A stretch of 39,779 nucleotides of DNA from Ruminococcus sp. (GTDB lineage: Bacteria > Bacillota > Clostridia > Oscillospirales > Ruminococcaceae), in assembly GCA_015066875.1 (NCBI GenBank), contig SVNM01000016.1, positions 1 through 39,779 of the forward strand, read 5' to 3'. Below, piece after piece: positions 7,632 through 15,398 of the stretch (its first letter is position 1; every line of letters starts with the position of its first letter). The notes below the pieces were generated by a model. The model was not told the origin of the DNA, ran no database searches, and saw only the letters and a list, made by a program, of their open reading frames with translations. A program made the position numbers and the translations under genes.

Positions 7632-7646
7632 TGTAATAAAAAAGCG

Positions 7647-7672
7647 AGGCTGTGCATCTGCACAGCCTTTTT
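7647..7672 (+). terminator. Intrinsic terminator after aspS
   Basis: A 10-bp GC-rich stem, AGGCTGTGCA (7647-7656) with TGCACAGCCT (7659-7668), and a run of T. It ends the hisS-aspS operon just before the convergent phosphoesterase gene. Confidence 0.92.
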
Positions 7673-7675
7673 ACA

Positions 7676-8341
7676 TTATTTCAGCGGATAAATCTTATCG
7701 AAAACCGCGTAGAATTTTATAGGAATATGCTTGTCGATGTGGCATTTTCCGAAAAACCACTTTTTGTAGGTACAAACCTTGATGATATCCTCAAAGAAAG
7801 CGTGAACCTCAAGACGCTGGAAAACGTCAACGCCGAGACAGTCCTTGAGAGAAGCGGGAGGCTCGTGAGTTATAACATAATCAACCTCGTTGGAGACCTC
7901 ATCAAGATTATGTATAGCCTCAATAATTTCCTGATGCGAGGGCTGTTCGCGCTCCCACCAATTTGAGCCGTCACGACGTATATCGTAATCCTGGCTGTGA
8001 CCACCGCCGAAGGTGAAAATACGCTTATCCTGAATATCATAAACCTGACCGCGCATAAGGTGGATAATATTTTTCGAAATAATCTGAGCCTTGCCACCGC
8101 ACCACTCAGTAACGGGTATACTATCAAGAATATCAAAATTTTCGTGACAGCCGTCAAGAAAAGCGATAGTGTACTCTTTATCCGCAAGCTTACGTAATAC
8201 AGACTTTTCACGTTTTGAGCCGTCCCACAAAAAGCCGAAATCACCGCAGATAATAAGAATATCGTCCTTAGTGAGTTTTTTCAGAACAGGGTCTTTAAAG
8301 CGAGAGATATCGCCGTGAGTATCACCGGTAACATAAATCAA
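7676..8341 (-). CDS. Metallophosphoesterase (calcineurin-like)
   Basis: A 221-residue calcineurin-like phosphoesterase. Seen motifs are GDTHGD (near the N-terminus), GDFG, DGCHEN, the VITHEPP block and FGKCHID near the C-terminus. Two canonical motif residues are altered. The usual GNHE is GCHE, so Asn is Cys, and the usual GHxH is GKCH, so the first His is Lys. I believe a related clostridial subfamily carries similar changes, so activity cannot be excluded. The start is TTG at 8341 behind GGGAGG; no better start exists because the beta strand leading to GDTHGD begins at once. It converges on aspS and diverges from the DacF-like gene. The substrate is unknown. Confidence 0.85.
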   Translation of the reverse strand: MIYVTGDTHGDISRFKDPVLKKLTKDDILIICGDFGFLWDGSKREKSVLRKLADKEYTIAFLDGCHENFDILDSIPVTEWCGGKAQIISKNIIHLMRGQVYDIQDKRIFTFGGGHSQDYDIRRDGSNWWEREQPSHQEIIEAIHNLDEVSNEVDYVITHEPPASLKDCLGVDVFQRLEVHAFFEDIIKVCTYKKWFFGKCHIDKHIPIKFYAVFDKIYPLK

Positions 8342-8375
8342 AGTAAAAAACCTCCCGAAGCAAAATACAAATCTG

Positions 8376-8407
8376 ATTATATTCTACCACATTTTAAGCA
8401 AAAGGTA
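8376..8407 (-). promoter_or_regulatory. Putative promoter of the phosphoesterase gene
   Basis: Minus strand TATAAT at 8381-8376 with a TTTTGC-like -35 about 16 bases upstream. The -10 is good and the -35 weak. Confidence 0.45.
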
Positions 8408-8436
8408 AAGAGGAGAAAAAAATTTTCTGAAAGGGC

Positions 8437-8465
8437 TTTTAAAATGGAAAGAAATCTGTTATAAT
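8437..8465 (+). promoter_or_regulatory. Putative promoter of the DacF-like gene
   Basis: An extended -10 TGT-TATAAT at 8457-8465, with only a weak -35 (TTTTAA at 8437-8442). It lies about 38 bases before the ATG at 8503. Confidence 0.6.
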
Positions 8466-8502
8466 AGTAATGTATGAATATAAATATTTTTAAGGAGTCG
8501 TT

Positions 8503-9921
8503 ATGAAAAAAATCTTATCAGCTCTTATGGGAGTCGCCCTGACAGTCCCTTTTATAAATTCAATAGCCACATCGGCAGTAAATTTTCCGCTTAAGGCTCA
8601 GATTCAGAGCGAATCTGCAATAGTAATCAACCTTGATTCAGATGTTCTTGTACACGAGAGAAACGCAGATGTGCGACAGATGCCCGGACCTCTTGTAAAT
8701 GTAATGACAGCAGTTGTATGTATCGAAAACTGCGAGAGTCTTACTGAAGAGGTAACAATCGACCAGTCGGTTTATGCTTCGCTTGCAAATATTGAGTATC
8801 CGGAGGATCTGCGATATGCCGATATATACGATGGAGATGTTCTTACAGTTACAGACCTTCTCTATGCTATGATGCTTACCTCATCGGTAGAGGCTTCACA
8901 GACAATTGCTCATCACGTATGCGACGGAGATATCGACGCTTTTGTGGACCTTATGAATAAGAAAGCAGACGAGCTTGGTCTTGACAACACAAATTTTGAA
9001 AACCCTACAGGAATGTACGATCCTAATCAGTATTCAACAGCAAGAGACCTTGCAACACTTACACAGTATGCTCTTGATGTACCGCTTTTTGCAACAATTG
9101 CTTCAACAGCAGAGTATAACCCATCAGTGCCTAATCCACAGAATCACGAAAGCCATACAGCGTGGATATGGGAACATTCCAACATAATGATGGACGAGGA
9201 AAGCGAGTATTATTACAGAGGAGCAAAGGGTATCAAAACAGGAAACCTCAGCGCAGCGGGCAGAAACATTATCGCAATGGCAAGCAAGGACGGAAATAAT
9301 TATCTTACAGTTCTGCTCAAGGCGCCTATCAGAGACGCAGATGGCGAAAATCAGTTCTATCATCTCGACGATGCTATGGCAGTCTTCAACTGGGCATTCA
9401 ACAATTTCTCATATCAGGTAATTCTTGCGGATACGGTTGAGATAGGCGAGATTCCCGTAACTCTTGCAGAGGGCAATGATTACGTTCTTGCACGTCCGAA
9501 AGAGGAAATTACAGTGCTCTGGTATGAGGATATCGACACATCGCTTATCAAAAAGGACGATATCACTTGGGATTTTGAGACTGTACAGGCTCCTGTAGAG
9601 CGAGGCGACAGACTTGGCGAGGTAACGCTTACATATTCGGGCGAGGAGCTTGCAACTGTGGAGCTTGTAGCTGTATCCGATGTAAAGCGCAGTCCCTCAA
9701 AGTATAATCTTTACGCAGCAAAGATGTTCAAGGACTCAAAGTGGTTCAAGAACGCAATTATCATTTCTTCTGTGCTTTGTGCGATTTACATTCTTATTTG
9801 CATTTATTCGTACATCTGCTATAAGAACAACGCAAAGCCCTTTGATTCGGTTTATGCAATTCCGAAAATCAAAAAGAAGAAGAAAAAGAAGAAGAATACA
9901 AATAAATCCGAAAAGCAGTAA
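8503..9921 (+). CDS. D-Ala-D-Ala carboxypeptidase (DacF/PBP5) homologue lacking the catalytic serine and lysine
   Basis: A 472-residue protein with an N-terminal signal peptide (hydrophobic residues 5-28), a peptidase S11 domain and a C-terminal C5-like region. A transmembrane helix follows near residues 417-441, then a lysine-rich tail with eight consecutive Lys. The S11 fold is clear from DAFVDLMNKKADELGLDNT and the third motif KTG (in GIKTGNLSAAG). The catalytic S-x-x-K is replaced by P-L-V-N (in MPGPLVNVMTA), and the S-x-N motif is S-S-V (in TSSVEAS). It is therefore predicted to be catalytically dead yet anchored outside the membrane, perhaps binding peptidoglycan peptides. It starts with ATG behind an AAGGAG site. 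A fold-back repeat begins three bases after its stop. Confidence 0.88.
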   Translation: MKKILSALMGVALTVPFINSIATSAVNFPLKAQIQSESAIVINLDSDVLVHERNADVRQMPGPLVNVMTAVVCIENCESLTEEVTIDQSVYASLANIEYPEDLRYADIYDGDVLTVTDLLYAMMLTSSVEASQTIAHHVCDGDIDAFVDLMNKKADELGLDNTNFENPTGMYDPNQYSTARDLATLTQYALDVPLFATIASTAEYNPSVPNPQNHESHTAWIWEHSNIMMDEESEYYYRGAKGIKTGNLSAAGRNIIAMASKDGNNYLTVLLKAPIRDADGENQFYHLDDAMAVFNWAFNNFSYQVILADTVEIGEIPVTLAEGNDYVLARPKEEITVLWYEDIDTSLIKKDDITWDFETVQAPVERGDRLGEVTLTYSGEELATVELVAVSDVKRSPSKYNLYAAKMFKDSKWFKNAIIISSVLCAIYILICIYSYICYKNNAKPFDSVYAIPKIKKKKKKKKNTNKSEKQ

Positions 9922-9976
9922 AAGAAAAGTCCTGTGGTTTAACAGTTATGTCTAATAGGAGTTTATATGTAATTTA

Positions 9977-10010
9977 GTGGGGGAAGCTTTCTGAAGAAAG
10001 TTTCCCCCAC
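9977..10010. repeat. Stem-loop 1 within the fold-back repeat
   Basis: The arms GTGGGGGAAGCTTTCT (9977-9992) and AGAAAGTTTCCCCCAC (9995-10010) pair with a single G-T wobble and a two-base loop. There is no T-run, so it is not a standard terminator. It mirrors the stem-loop at 10146-10180. Confidence 0.8.
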
Positions 10011-10035
10011 ACCCCCTACAAAGACTTTTGAGTCT

Positions 10036-10117
10036 AATTTAAGCCCCATAGGGTACACACAGAGAAATACTTAGATTTCTTCCTTACTTGTTGTGTGCAC
10101 CCTATGGGGCTTAAATT
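10036..10117. repeat. Central 26-bp inverted repeat of the fold-back element
   Basis: The arms are 10036-10061 and 10092-10117, with the core AAGCCCCATAGGGT and its complement, 25 of 26 bases paired around a 30-base loop. This is the symmetry centre of the element. In copy B the window ends inside the equivalent arm. Confidence 0.85.
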
Positions 10118-10145
10118 AAAACTTGAAAGTTTTAGGAAAGGAGTT

Positions 10146-10180
10146 TGAGGGATAACCCTTTTTCAAAAGGGTTTCCCTCA
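10146..10180. repeat. Stem-loop 2 within the fold-back repeat
   Basis: TGAGGGA, one bulged T, AACCCTTTT, the loop TC, AAAAGGGTT, TCCCTCA: a 16-bp stem with one bulge. Its sequence is conserved in copy B around 39701-39737. Confidence 0.85.
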
Positions 10181-10254
10181 ATATACCCATATATTCTCCT
10201 ATAAGAATACCACCGATAATATCGGGAGCTTTTTGCTACTTTTTTATTGTGTGA

Positions 10255-10689
10255 TTACTTCTCCTCAAGAGCAGTAATAAGGTCTACTCTTCTCTGGTGA
10301 CGTCCGCCCTCAAAGCCTGTTGTGAGGAATATCTCAGCAAGCTCACAGGCGAGTCCGGGACCAAGTGTTCTTGCTCCCATACACATAACGTTTGTATCGT
10401 TGTGGAGTCTTGTGAACTTTGTTGAGAAGCTATCGGCGCACAGTGCAGCTCTTATTCCCTTGATCTTATTCGCTGCAATGGACATTCCTATTCCTGTTCC
10501 GCAGATGAGTATTCCCTTTTCACAGCCACCTTCAAGAACTTCCTTGCATACAGCCTCTGCAATTATCGGATAATCACAGGGCTCGCCGTTTGTTCCCATA
10601 TCTCTGAATTCAAAGCCCTTTGCTGAAAGAGCTTCTATAATTGTCGCTTTCATTTCACAGCCTGCGTGGTCACAGCCTATTGCTATCAT
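10255..10689 (-). CDS. rpiB: Ribose-5-phosphate isomerase B
   Basis: RpiB interconverts ribose-5-phosphate and ribulose-5-phosphate in the pentose phosphate pathway. The protein has 144 residues, the normal length. It carries the LacA/RpiB signatures GCDHAG at the N-terminus, LICGTGIGMSIAANK with the active-site Cys and Thr, and HNDTNVMCMGAR with the catalytic His region. The ATG at 10689 follows CAGGAGAG in the 24-base gap after tsaB. It is the last gene of the fhs-tsaE-tsaB-rpiB transcription unit. I see no ordinary terminator except the fold-back repeat immediately downstream. Confidence 0.96.
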   Translation of the reverse strand: MIAIGCDHAGCEMKATIIEALSAKGFEFRDMGTNGEPCDYPIIAEAVCKEVLEGGCEKGILICGTGIGMSIAANKIKGIRAALCADSFSTKFTRLHNDTNVMCMGARTLGPGLACELAEIFLTTGFEGGRHQRRVDLITALEEK

Positions 10690-10713
10690 TTTTCAACTCT
10701 CCTGTCTGTTGAT

Positions 10714-11409
10714 TTATTTATTCTTTTCTTCAAGATCCTTTTCTGCTTTTACCTTCTGCAGATAGGATACCTCAAGCTCTTCGGGAGTTACATACTTCTT
10801 GGATACAGACGCAAGACATACTCCCGCTGCGTCCTGAAGTCTTCCCATTGGCGGAGCTATTATAAGTGAAGCTGAACGGTAATCCGTGAAGAAGTCAGCT
10901 GCTCCGTCGCCACATAACAGAGCTTCGCCTCCATTAAATGCAAGAAACTCTGCAAGCTCATCACGGCTGATTATAGCTTCCTCGCACACAGGCTCAAGAG
11001 CATATCCGTCGCTGAGATAGCTACAGGTATATACAAGGTCGCCTCTTGCCTTCATTATAACACAGATCGTTCCCTTATATGCAACATTGTTGTACGCAAG
11101 AGCCTCTAAAGTTGAGACTCCGCAGCATTTGCAGTCAAGAGCAAAGCTCATTGCCTTTACTGCAGCAACTCCTATTCTCAGTCCCGTATATGAGCCGGGG
11201 CCATCTGCGACGGAAATAAGGTCAATATCCTTCATTTCTTTTCCTGTCTGCTCCAGAAGCTCCTTGCACATCGGCATTATCACCTGTGAATGTGTTTTCT
11301 GCGTATAAAGAGTGCTTTTGCCGAGGAAAATCTCTGTATCGGTGTCAAAAATCGCAACTGATGCTGTTTTTCCCGATGTGTCAATTCCAAGTATCAGCAA
11401 ATCTTCCAC
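10714..11409 (-). CDS. tsaB: tRNA threonylcarbamoyladenosine biosynthesis protein TsaB
   Basis: TsaB is the inactive TsaD-like partner in the TsaBDE complex that makes t6A at position 37 of ANN-decoding tRNAs. The protein has 231 residues. It shows the ASKHA-type LGIDTSG start, the THSQ segment near residue 40 and the signature DGPGSYTGLRIG near residue 70, typical of TsaB. The start is a GTG at 11409 with GAGG just upstream; a TTG three codons later is possible. It overlaps tsaE by 29 bases, so the two are translationally coupled. tsaD is not in the window. Confidence 0.95.
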   Translation of the reverse strand: MEDLLILGIDTSGKTASVAIFDTDTEIFLGKSTLYTQKTHSQVIMPMCKELLEQTGKEMKDIDLISVADGPGSYTGLRIGVAAVKAMSFALDCKCCGVSTLEALAYNNVAYKGTICVIMKARGDLVYTCSYLSDGYALEPVCEEAIISRDELAEFLAFNGGEALLCGDGAADFFTDYRSASLIIAPPMGRLQDAAGVCLASVSKKYVTPEELEVSYLQKVKAEKDLEEKNK

Positions 11410-11839
11410 CGTCCTCTATTGTGATTTCACGCTCATTCTCGCTGAGCGTTTTTATTGTTATATATATGGTGTTCTTCGGAAGAAACTCCATAATATTCTC
11501 TGACCATTCGATTACCGCAACACCCTCGTCAAAGGGATAGTCAAAGAATCCCGTTGACTCAAGTCCCTCTTCCGTCTGAATACGGTACATATCAAAATGA
11601 TACATAGTTATGTGGTCGCCGGCATACTCGTTGACCAGCGAAAAGGTCGGTGAGCTCACTTCTGCCCTGTGAAGTCCCAGTCCAAGGGCAATTCCCGATG
11701 AAAATGCTGTTTTCCCTGCACCAAGGCCTCCCAGAAAGGCTATCATATCGCCTTTTTTAAGAAGTCCGCCAAGCTTTTTGCCCAGCTCAACAGTTTCCTC
11801 ACGTGATTTCGTAATTATCCTTATCATTTTTCTTTCCAT
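11381..11839 (-). CDS. tsaE: tRNA threonylcarbamoyladenosine biosynthesis ATPase TsaE
   Basis: TsaE is the P-loop ATPase that cycles the TsaBD complex in t6A synthesis. The protein has 152 residues, the expected size. Walker A GGLGAGKT is at residues 37-44, followed by SSPTFSLVNEY, the FDMYR motif and the IEWSE motif with the conserved Glu-Trp. The first ATG (11839) shares one base with the fhs stop; a second ATG four codons in (11827) has the better purine-rich leader. It overlaps tsaB by 29 bases. Confidence 0.96.
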   Translation of the reverse strand: MERKMIRIITKSREETVELGKKLGGLLKKGDMIAFLGGLGAGKTAFSSGIALGLGLHRAEVSSPTFSLVNEYAGDHITMYHFDMYRIQTEEGLESTGFFDYPFDEGVAVIEWSENIMEFLPKNTIYITIKTLSENEREITIEDGGRFADTWN

Positions 11840-13518
11840 CAGAAAAGTCCTGTTATATTTCCGTCGTTGTCGCAGTCGATATTAAGAGCTGCAGGCTTCT
11901 TGGGAAGTCCCGGCATTGTCATAATGTCGCCTGTATATATTACCACAAAGCCTGCACCTGATGAAAGCTTTGCGTCACGTACTGTTATCTTGAAATTCTT
12001 GGGCTTGCCAAGCAGTGCGGGATTATCCGAAAGTGAATACTGTGTCTTTGCAATGCACACAGGAAGCTCTCTGAAGCCGATAGCTTCGATTTCCTTGATT
12101 GCCTTTTCTGCCTGTGTTGTGTATGTTACGCCGTCTGCACGATAGATTTCGGTTGCGATAGTCTCGATCTTTTCCTTTATTGAAGCCTCGCTTGTGTAAA
12201 GCTTTCTGAAGGGAGCGTCGCTCTCAGAGCAGTAGCTGATTGTTTCGCATACCTTGTTGGCAAGGTCAATTCCACCTTCACCGCCCTTTGCGAACACTTC
12301 GCACATTGAAACCTCTACTCCAAGGTCTGAGCAGAATTTCTCAACAAACTTTACTTCTTCCTCTGTATCTGTCGCAAAACGGTTGATTGCCACAACTACG
12401 GGAAGCTGATACTTATGCATATTCTCAATGTGTGTTTTCAGGTTTACTATTCCCTTTTCAAGAGCCCACATATTTTCCTTTGCAAGGTCGTCCTTCTGTA
12501 CTCCGCCGTTATACTTAAGTGCCTTGATTGTTGCTACAAGCACTACACAGGAAGGTGTAAGTCCGCCGTAACGGCACTTGATATCAAAGAACTTCTCTGC
12601 TCCCAGGTCTGAACCGAAGCCTGCCTCGGTAATGCAGTAATCACCAAGCTTAAGCGCAAGCTTTGTTGCTCTGATTGAGTTACAGCCGTGTGCAATATTT
12701 GCAAAAGGTCCGCCGTGAATAAATGCGGGATTATTCTCTAATGTCTGTACAAGATTCGGCTTAAGTGCGTCCTTGAGAAGAGCTGTCATAGCTCCGTCAC
12801 AGCCAAGCTGTCTTGCAAATACCGGCTCGCCCTTGAGATTATATGCCACGAGTATGTTTCCGATACGCTCCTTAAGATCAGCAAGATCTGTTGAAAGGCA
12901 GAGTATTGCCATTATCTCAGAGGCTACTGTGATGTTAAAGCCGTCCTCACGGGGAACTCCGTTCATCTTTCCGCCAAGTCCGATTATTACATCACGCAAA
13001 GCTCTGTCGTTCATATCCATACAGCGCTTGAACATTATTCTTCTGTGGTCAATCTGAAGCTCATTACCCTGCTGAAGGTGATTGTCTATCATTGCGCAAA
13101 GAAGGTTGTTTGCTGATGTGATAGCGTGCATATCTCCTGTAAAGTGAAGGTTGATGTCCTCCATAGGAACCACCTGTGAATATCCGCCACCGGCTGCGCC
13201 ACCCTTGATTCCAAATACCGGACCAAGTGAAGGCTCACGAAGTGCAAGAACTGCTTTCTTGCCAAGTCTGCCCATTGCCTGTGCAAGACCTACGCTGACG
13301 GTTGTCTTTCCTTCGCCTGCGGGAGTGGGATTGATTGCTGTTACAAGTATGAGCTTTCCGTCTTCTTTGAATGCAAGCTTTGAGTAAAGCTTTTCTGAAA
13401 GCTTTGCCTTATAGTGACCGTATGGTTCAAGATCGCTTTCACTTATTCCAAGTTCAACGGCTATTTCATTTATTTTTTTCATTTTCGCATTCTGAGCGAT
13501 TTCGATATCTGTCAGCAT
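11839..13518 (-). CDS. fhs: Formate--tetrahydrofolate ligase
   Basis: This enzyme makes 10-formyl-THF from formate, THF and ATP. It supplies one-carbon units for purine and fMet synthesis and, in acetogens, for the Wood-Ljungdahl methyl branch. The protein has 559 residues, the family length. The ATP-binding [11 protein letters not shown] segment is near residue 65, followed by [22 protein letters not shown] and the [11 protein letters not shown] block. The ATG at 13518 follows CGGAGGAA and a good promoter at 13579-13551. It is first in an operon with tsaE, tsaB and rpiB. Confidence 0.98.
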   Translation of the reverse strand: MLTDIEIAQNAKMKKINEIAVELGISESDLEPYGHYKAKLSEKLYSKLAFKEDGKLILVTAINPTPAGEGKTTVSVGLAQAMGRLGKKAVLALREPSLGPVFGIKGGAAGGGYSQVVPMEDINLHFTGDMHAITSANNLLCAMIDNHLQQGNELQIDHRRIMFKRCMDMNDRALRDVIIGLGGKMNGVPREDGFNITVASEIMAILCLSTDLADLKERIGNILVAYNLKGEPVFARQLGCDGAMTALLKDALKPNLVQTLENNPAFIHGGPFANIAHGCNSIRATKLALKLGDYCITEAGFGSDLGAEKFFDIKCRYGGLTPSCVVLVATIKALKYNGGVQKDDLAKENMWALEKGIVNLKTHIENMHKYQLPVVVAINRFATDTEEEVKFVEKFCSDLGVEVSMCEVFAKGGEGGIDLANKVCETISYCSESDAPFRKLYTSEASIKEKIETIATEIYRADGVTYTTQAEKAIKEIEAIGFRELPVCIAKTQYSLSDNPALLGKPKNFKITVRDAKLSSGAGFVVIYTGDIMTMPGLPKKPAALNIDCDNDGNITGLF

Positions 13519-13550
13519 TGGATATTCCTCCGTTCAATATAGATACACTT

Positions 13551-13579
13551 ATTATACCATTTTTTTCTCATAATTGCAA
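13551..13579 (-). promoter_or_regulatory. Promoter of the fhs operon
   Basis: Minus strand TTGCAA (13579-13574), a 17-base spacer and an extended TGG-TATAAT (-10 at 13556-13551). It lies about 35 bases upstream of the fhs start. Confidence 0.75.
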
Positions 13580-13627
13580 GGAGTATTCCCTATATTTATT
13601 ACTAATATAAAAATATTTCTTTTCCTA

Positions 13628-13656
13628 TTGACATATTATTTGTTTTGTGATAAAAT
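13628..13656 (+). promoter_or_regulatory. Promoter of the symporter gene
   Basis: TTGACA (13628-13633), a 17-base spacer, and TAAAAT (13651-13656) with an extended TGA. It leaves a leader of about 68 bases before the ATG at 13731, with no recognised riboswitch. Confidence 0.85.
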
Positions 13657-13730
13657 ATATATCAGTTGTTTAGACTTTAATGATTTAAAGCTTTATACAC
13701 CTACAGTATCACAGGATTGGAGTTATTTTT

Positions 13731-15305
13731 ATGGGCGCTCAGACTGCTACTTTCGGTATTCTTGCCGTATACATCATTGTTATGCTTTGTATCGGCTTCT
13801 ATACCTCCAGAAAAACAAAATCTGCTGACGACTTTATGCTCGGCGGAAGAAATGTAGGCTCATGGCTTACGGCTTTTTCATACGGTACAACTTATTTCTC
13901 CGCCGTTGTCTTTATCGGATATGCCGGTCAGTTCGGCTGGAGCTACGGTGTTTCAGCTACATGGATAGGTGTCGGCAACGCTCTGCTGGGAAGTATGCTC
14001 CCCTGGATCATACTCGGCAAAAGAACAAGACTTATGTCAAATCACCTCGGTGCTAAAACCATGCCCGATTTCTTTGAGAAAAGATTTGATTCAACAGCTC
14101 TGAAAACTGCTTCGGCTCTTATCGTTTTCATCTTCCTTATCCCTTATACAGCTTCTGTTTATAACGGTCTTTCAAGACTTTTCAATATGGTCTTCAACCT
14201 TGGCGATAACGGATATGTTTACATTATTATCGCTATGGCTCTGCTTTCCGCTGTTTACGTTATCCTCGGCGGATATACAGCTACTGCTTTCAATGACTTC
14301 TTCCAGGGTATGATTATGCTGGCGGGTATTATTGCTGTTGTTGTTTGCACTCTCAACGGCAAGGGCGGATTTTCAAATGCTGTTGAACAGCTTGCTGAAA
14401 TTGAGTCTCAGAAGGATCTTGGCACACTCTTCGGTCCTGATCCGGTTAACCTTTTCGGTGTTGTTCTTCTTACTTCTATCGGTACTTGGGGACTTCCTCA
14501 GATGGTTCAGAAATTCTACGCTATCAAAAATGAAAAAGCTATTTTCAAGGGCACTATTATTTCAACAATCTTTGCTCTCGTTGTAGCCGGCGGTTCCTAT
14601 TTTATGGGTGGATTTGTGAGACTTTATTGTACTACAGACTCTGCCGATACTTCTAAGGCTCTCATCAATATCACAAACGGCAAGCCTGAATTCGACGCTA
14701 TGGTTCCTGCACTTCTCGACAGTGCTCTCCCCGATATCCTTATCGGTCTCGTTGTGGTTCTCGTGCTTTCAGCTTCACTTTCAACACTTTCTTCACTGGT
14801 GCTTACTTCAAGTTCAACGCTCACAAACGACCTTATCAAGCCAAGAGTAAAGGGACTTGAAGGTAAAAAAGAGCTCACTGTAATGCGTGTGCTTATCGCT
14901 GTTTTCCTTGTAATTTCCGTTGTTATTGCCTGCAACAAGAACGCTTCCATTTCAACTCTTATGTCTTACTCATGGGGTGCTCTTTCAGGTTCATTCCTCG
15001 GACCATTTATGTACGGTCTCTTTATGAAAAAGGCTTCAAAGACTGCTTGCTGGACAAGCTTCTGCACAGGTGTGGGTATTACTCTTGTACATATGATTCT
15101 CTTCGGATTCAACCTCGACGCTTTCAGCGGTGTAAGACAGGCTGTTATCGACCTTAATCTTCCCCTTAATATCCTCTCGCCTATCAACGCAGGCGCTATG
15201 GCTATGATAGTTTCAATCATTGAGGTTCCCATTATCAGTTCACTTACAAAAAAGCCCGATAAAAAGGTTGTTGACAACGCTTTTAAGGCTCTTGAGACAA
15301 ACTGA
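13731..15305 (+). CDS. Sodium:solute symporter, PutP-like
   Basis: A 524-residue integral membrane protein of the SSS family (LeuT fold, about 13 helices). It most resembles sodium/proline symporters and imports a small solute with Na+. Family features include the first helix followed by DDFMLGGRNVG, the AFSYGTTYFSAVVFIGYAG segment of helix 2, and the SLSTLSSLVLTSSSTL stretch that carries the Na2-site serines. The ATG follows TTGGAG and a strong promoter. It stands alone between two terminators and a divergent promoter. PutP is the best guess; the substrate is not provable from sequence alone. Confidence 0.9.
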   Translation: MGAQTATFGILAVYIIVMLCIGFYTSRKTKSADDFMLGGRNVGSWLTAFSYGTTYFSAVVFIGYAGQFGWSYGVSATWIGVGNALLGSMLPWIILGKRTRLMSNHLGAKTMPDFFEKRFDSTALKTASALIVFIFLIPYTASVYNGLSRLFNMVFNLGDNGYVYIIIAMALLSAVYVILGGYTATAFNDFFQGMIMLAGIIAVVVCTLNGKGGFSNAVEQLAEIESQKDLGTLFGPDPVNLFGVVLLTSIGTWGLPQMVQKFYAIKNEKAIFKGTIISTIFALVVAGGSYFMGGFVRLYCTTDSADTSKALINITNGKPEFDAMVPALLDSALPDILIGLVVVLVLSASLSTLSSLVLTSSSTLTNDLIKPRVKGLEGKKELTVMRVLIAVFLVISVVIACNKNASISTLMSYSWGALSGSFLGPFMYGLFMKKASKTACWTSFCTGVGITLVHMILFGFNLDAFSGVRQAVIDLNLPLNILSPINAGAMAMIVSIIEVPIISSLTKKPDKKVVDNAFKALETN

Positions 15306-15317
15306 TTATAAAACGCA

Positions 15318-15350
15318 AAGCTCTCTCAGATTTCTGAGAGAGCTTCTCTT
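15318..15350 (+). terminator. Intrinsic terminator after the symporter
   Basis: A perfect 13-bp stem, AAGCTCTCTCAGA (15318-15330) with TCTGAGAGAGCTT (15333-15345), and a CTCTTT tail. Confidence 0.88.
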
Positions 15351-15363
15351 TATATGGTAAAAG

Positions 15364-15396
15364 AAAAGCACTTCATTTCTGAAGTGCTTTTTGTTT
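15364..15396. terminator. Bidirectional terminator between symporter and pseudokinase genes
   Basis: The stem AAAAGCACTTCA (15364-15375) pairs with TGAAGTGCTTTT (15380-15391) around TTTC. It has T-rich sequence on the plus side and the complementary A-rich flank on the other, so it can serve the minus-strand kinase-like gene ending at 15399. Confidence 0.85.
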
Positions 15397-15398
15397 TA

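Larger units (their letters stand above)
9925..10234. repeat. 310-bp fold-back interspersed repeat, copy A (MITE-like or structured RNA)
   Basis: This fills the gene-free stretch between the DacF-like stop and rpiB. Imperfect terminal inverted repeats contain TAGGAG and GTGGT blocks. Inside are a stem-loop at 9977-10010, a mini-hairpin GACT-TTTG-AGTC (about 10023-10034) and a 26-base inverted pair (10036-10061 with 10092-10117, one mismatch, 30-base loop). Next come a mini-hairpin AAAACTT-GA-AAGTTTT and a long stem-loop at 10146-10180. The right end (about 10190-10234) carries a hairpin and five T. The two halves mirror each other. The right 130 bp recur nearly identically, inverted, at 39648-39779. 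No transposase or open frame is inside. It could be a non-autonomous element or an RNA gene. Confidence 0.8.

Noticed and set aside
9977-10010. Ordinary terminator for the DacF-like gene
   Set aside because: The stem is strong but has no T-run; it is part of the larger repeat structure.
9950-10210. Target-site duplication flanking fold-back copy A
   Set aside because: No convincing direct repeat was found on the two sides, and the outer boundary is blurred by drifted terminal repeats.
13657-13730. Riboswitch in the symporter leader
   Set aside because: The leader is about 70 bases and AT-rich, with no recognised aptamer or anti-terminator pairing.
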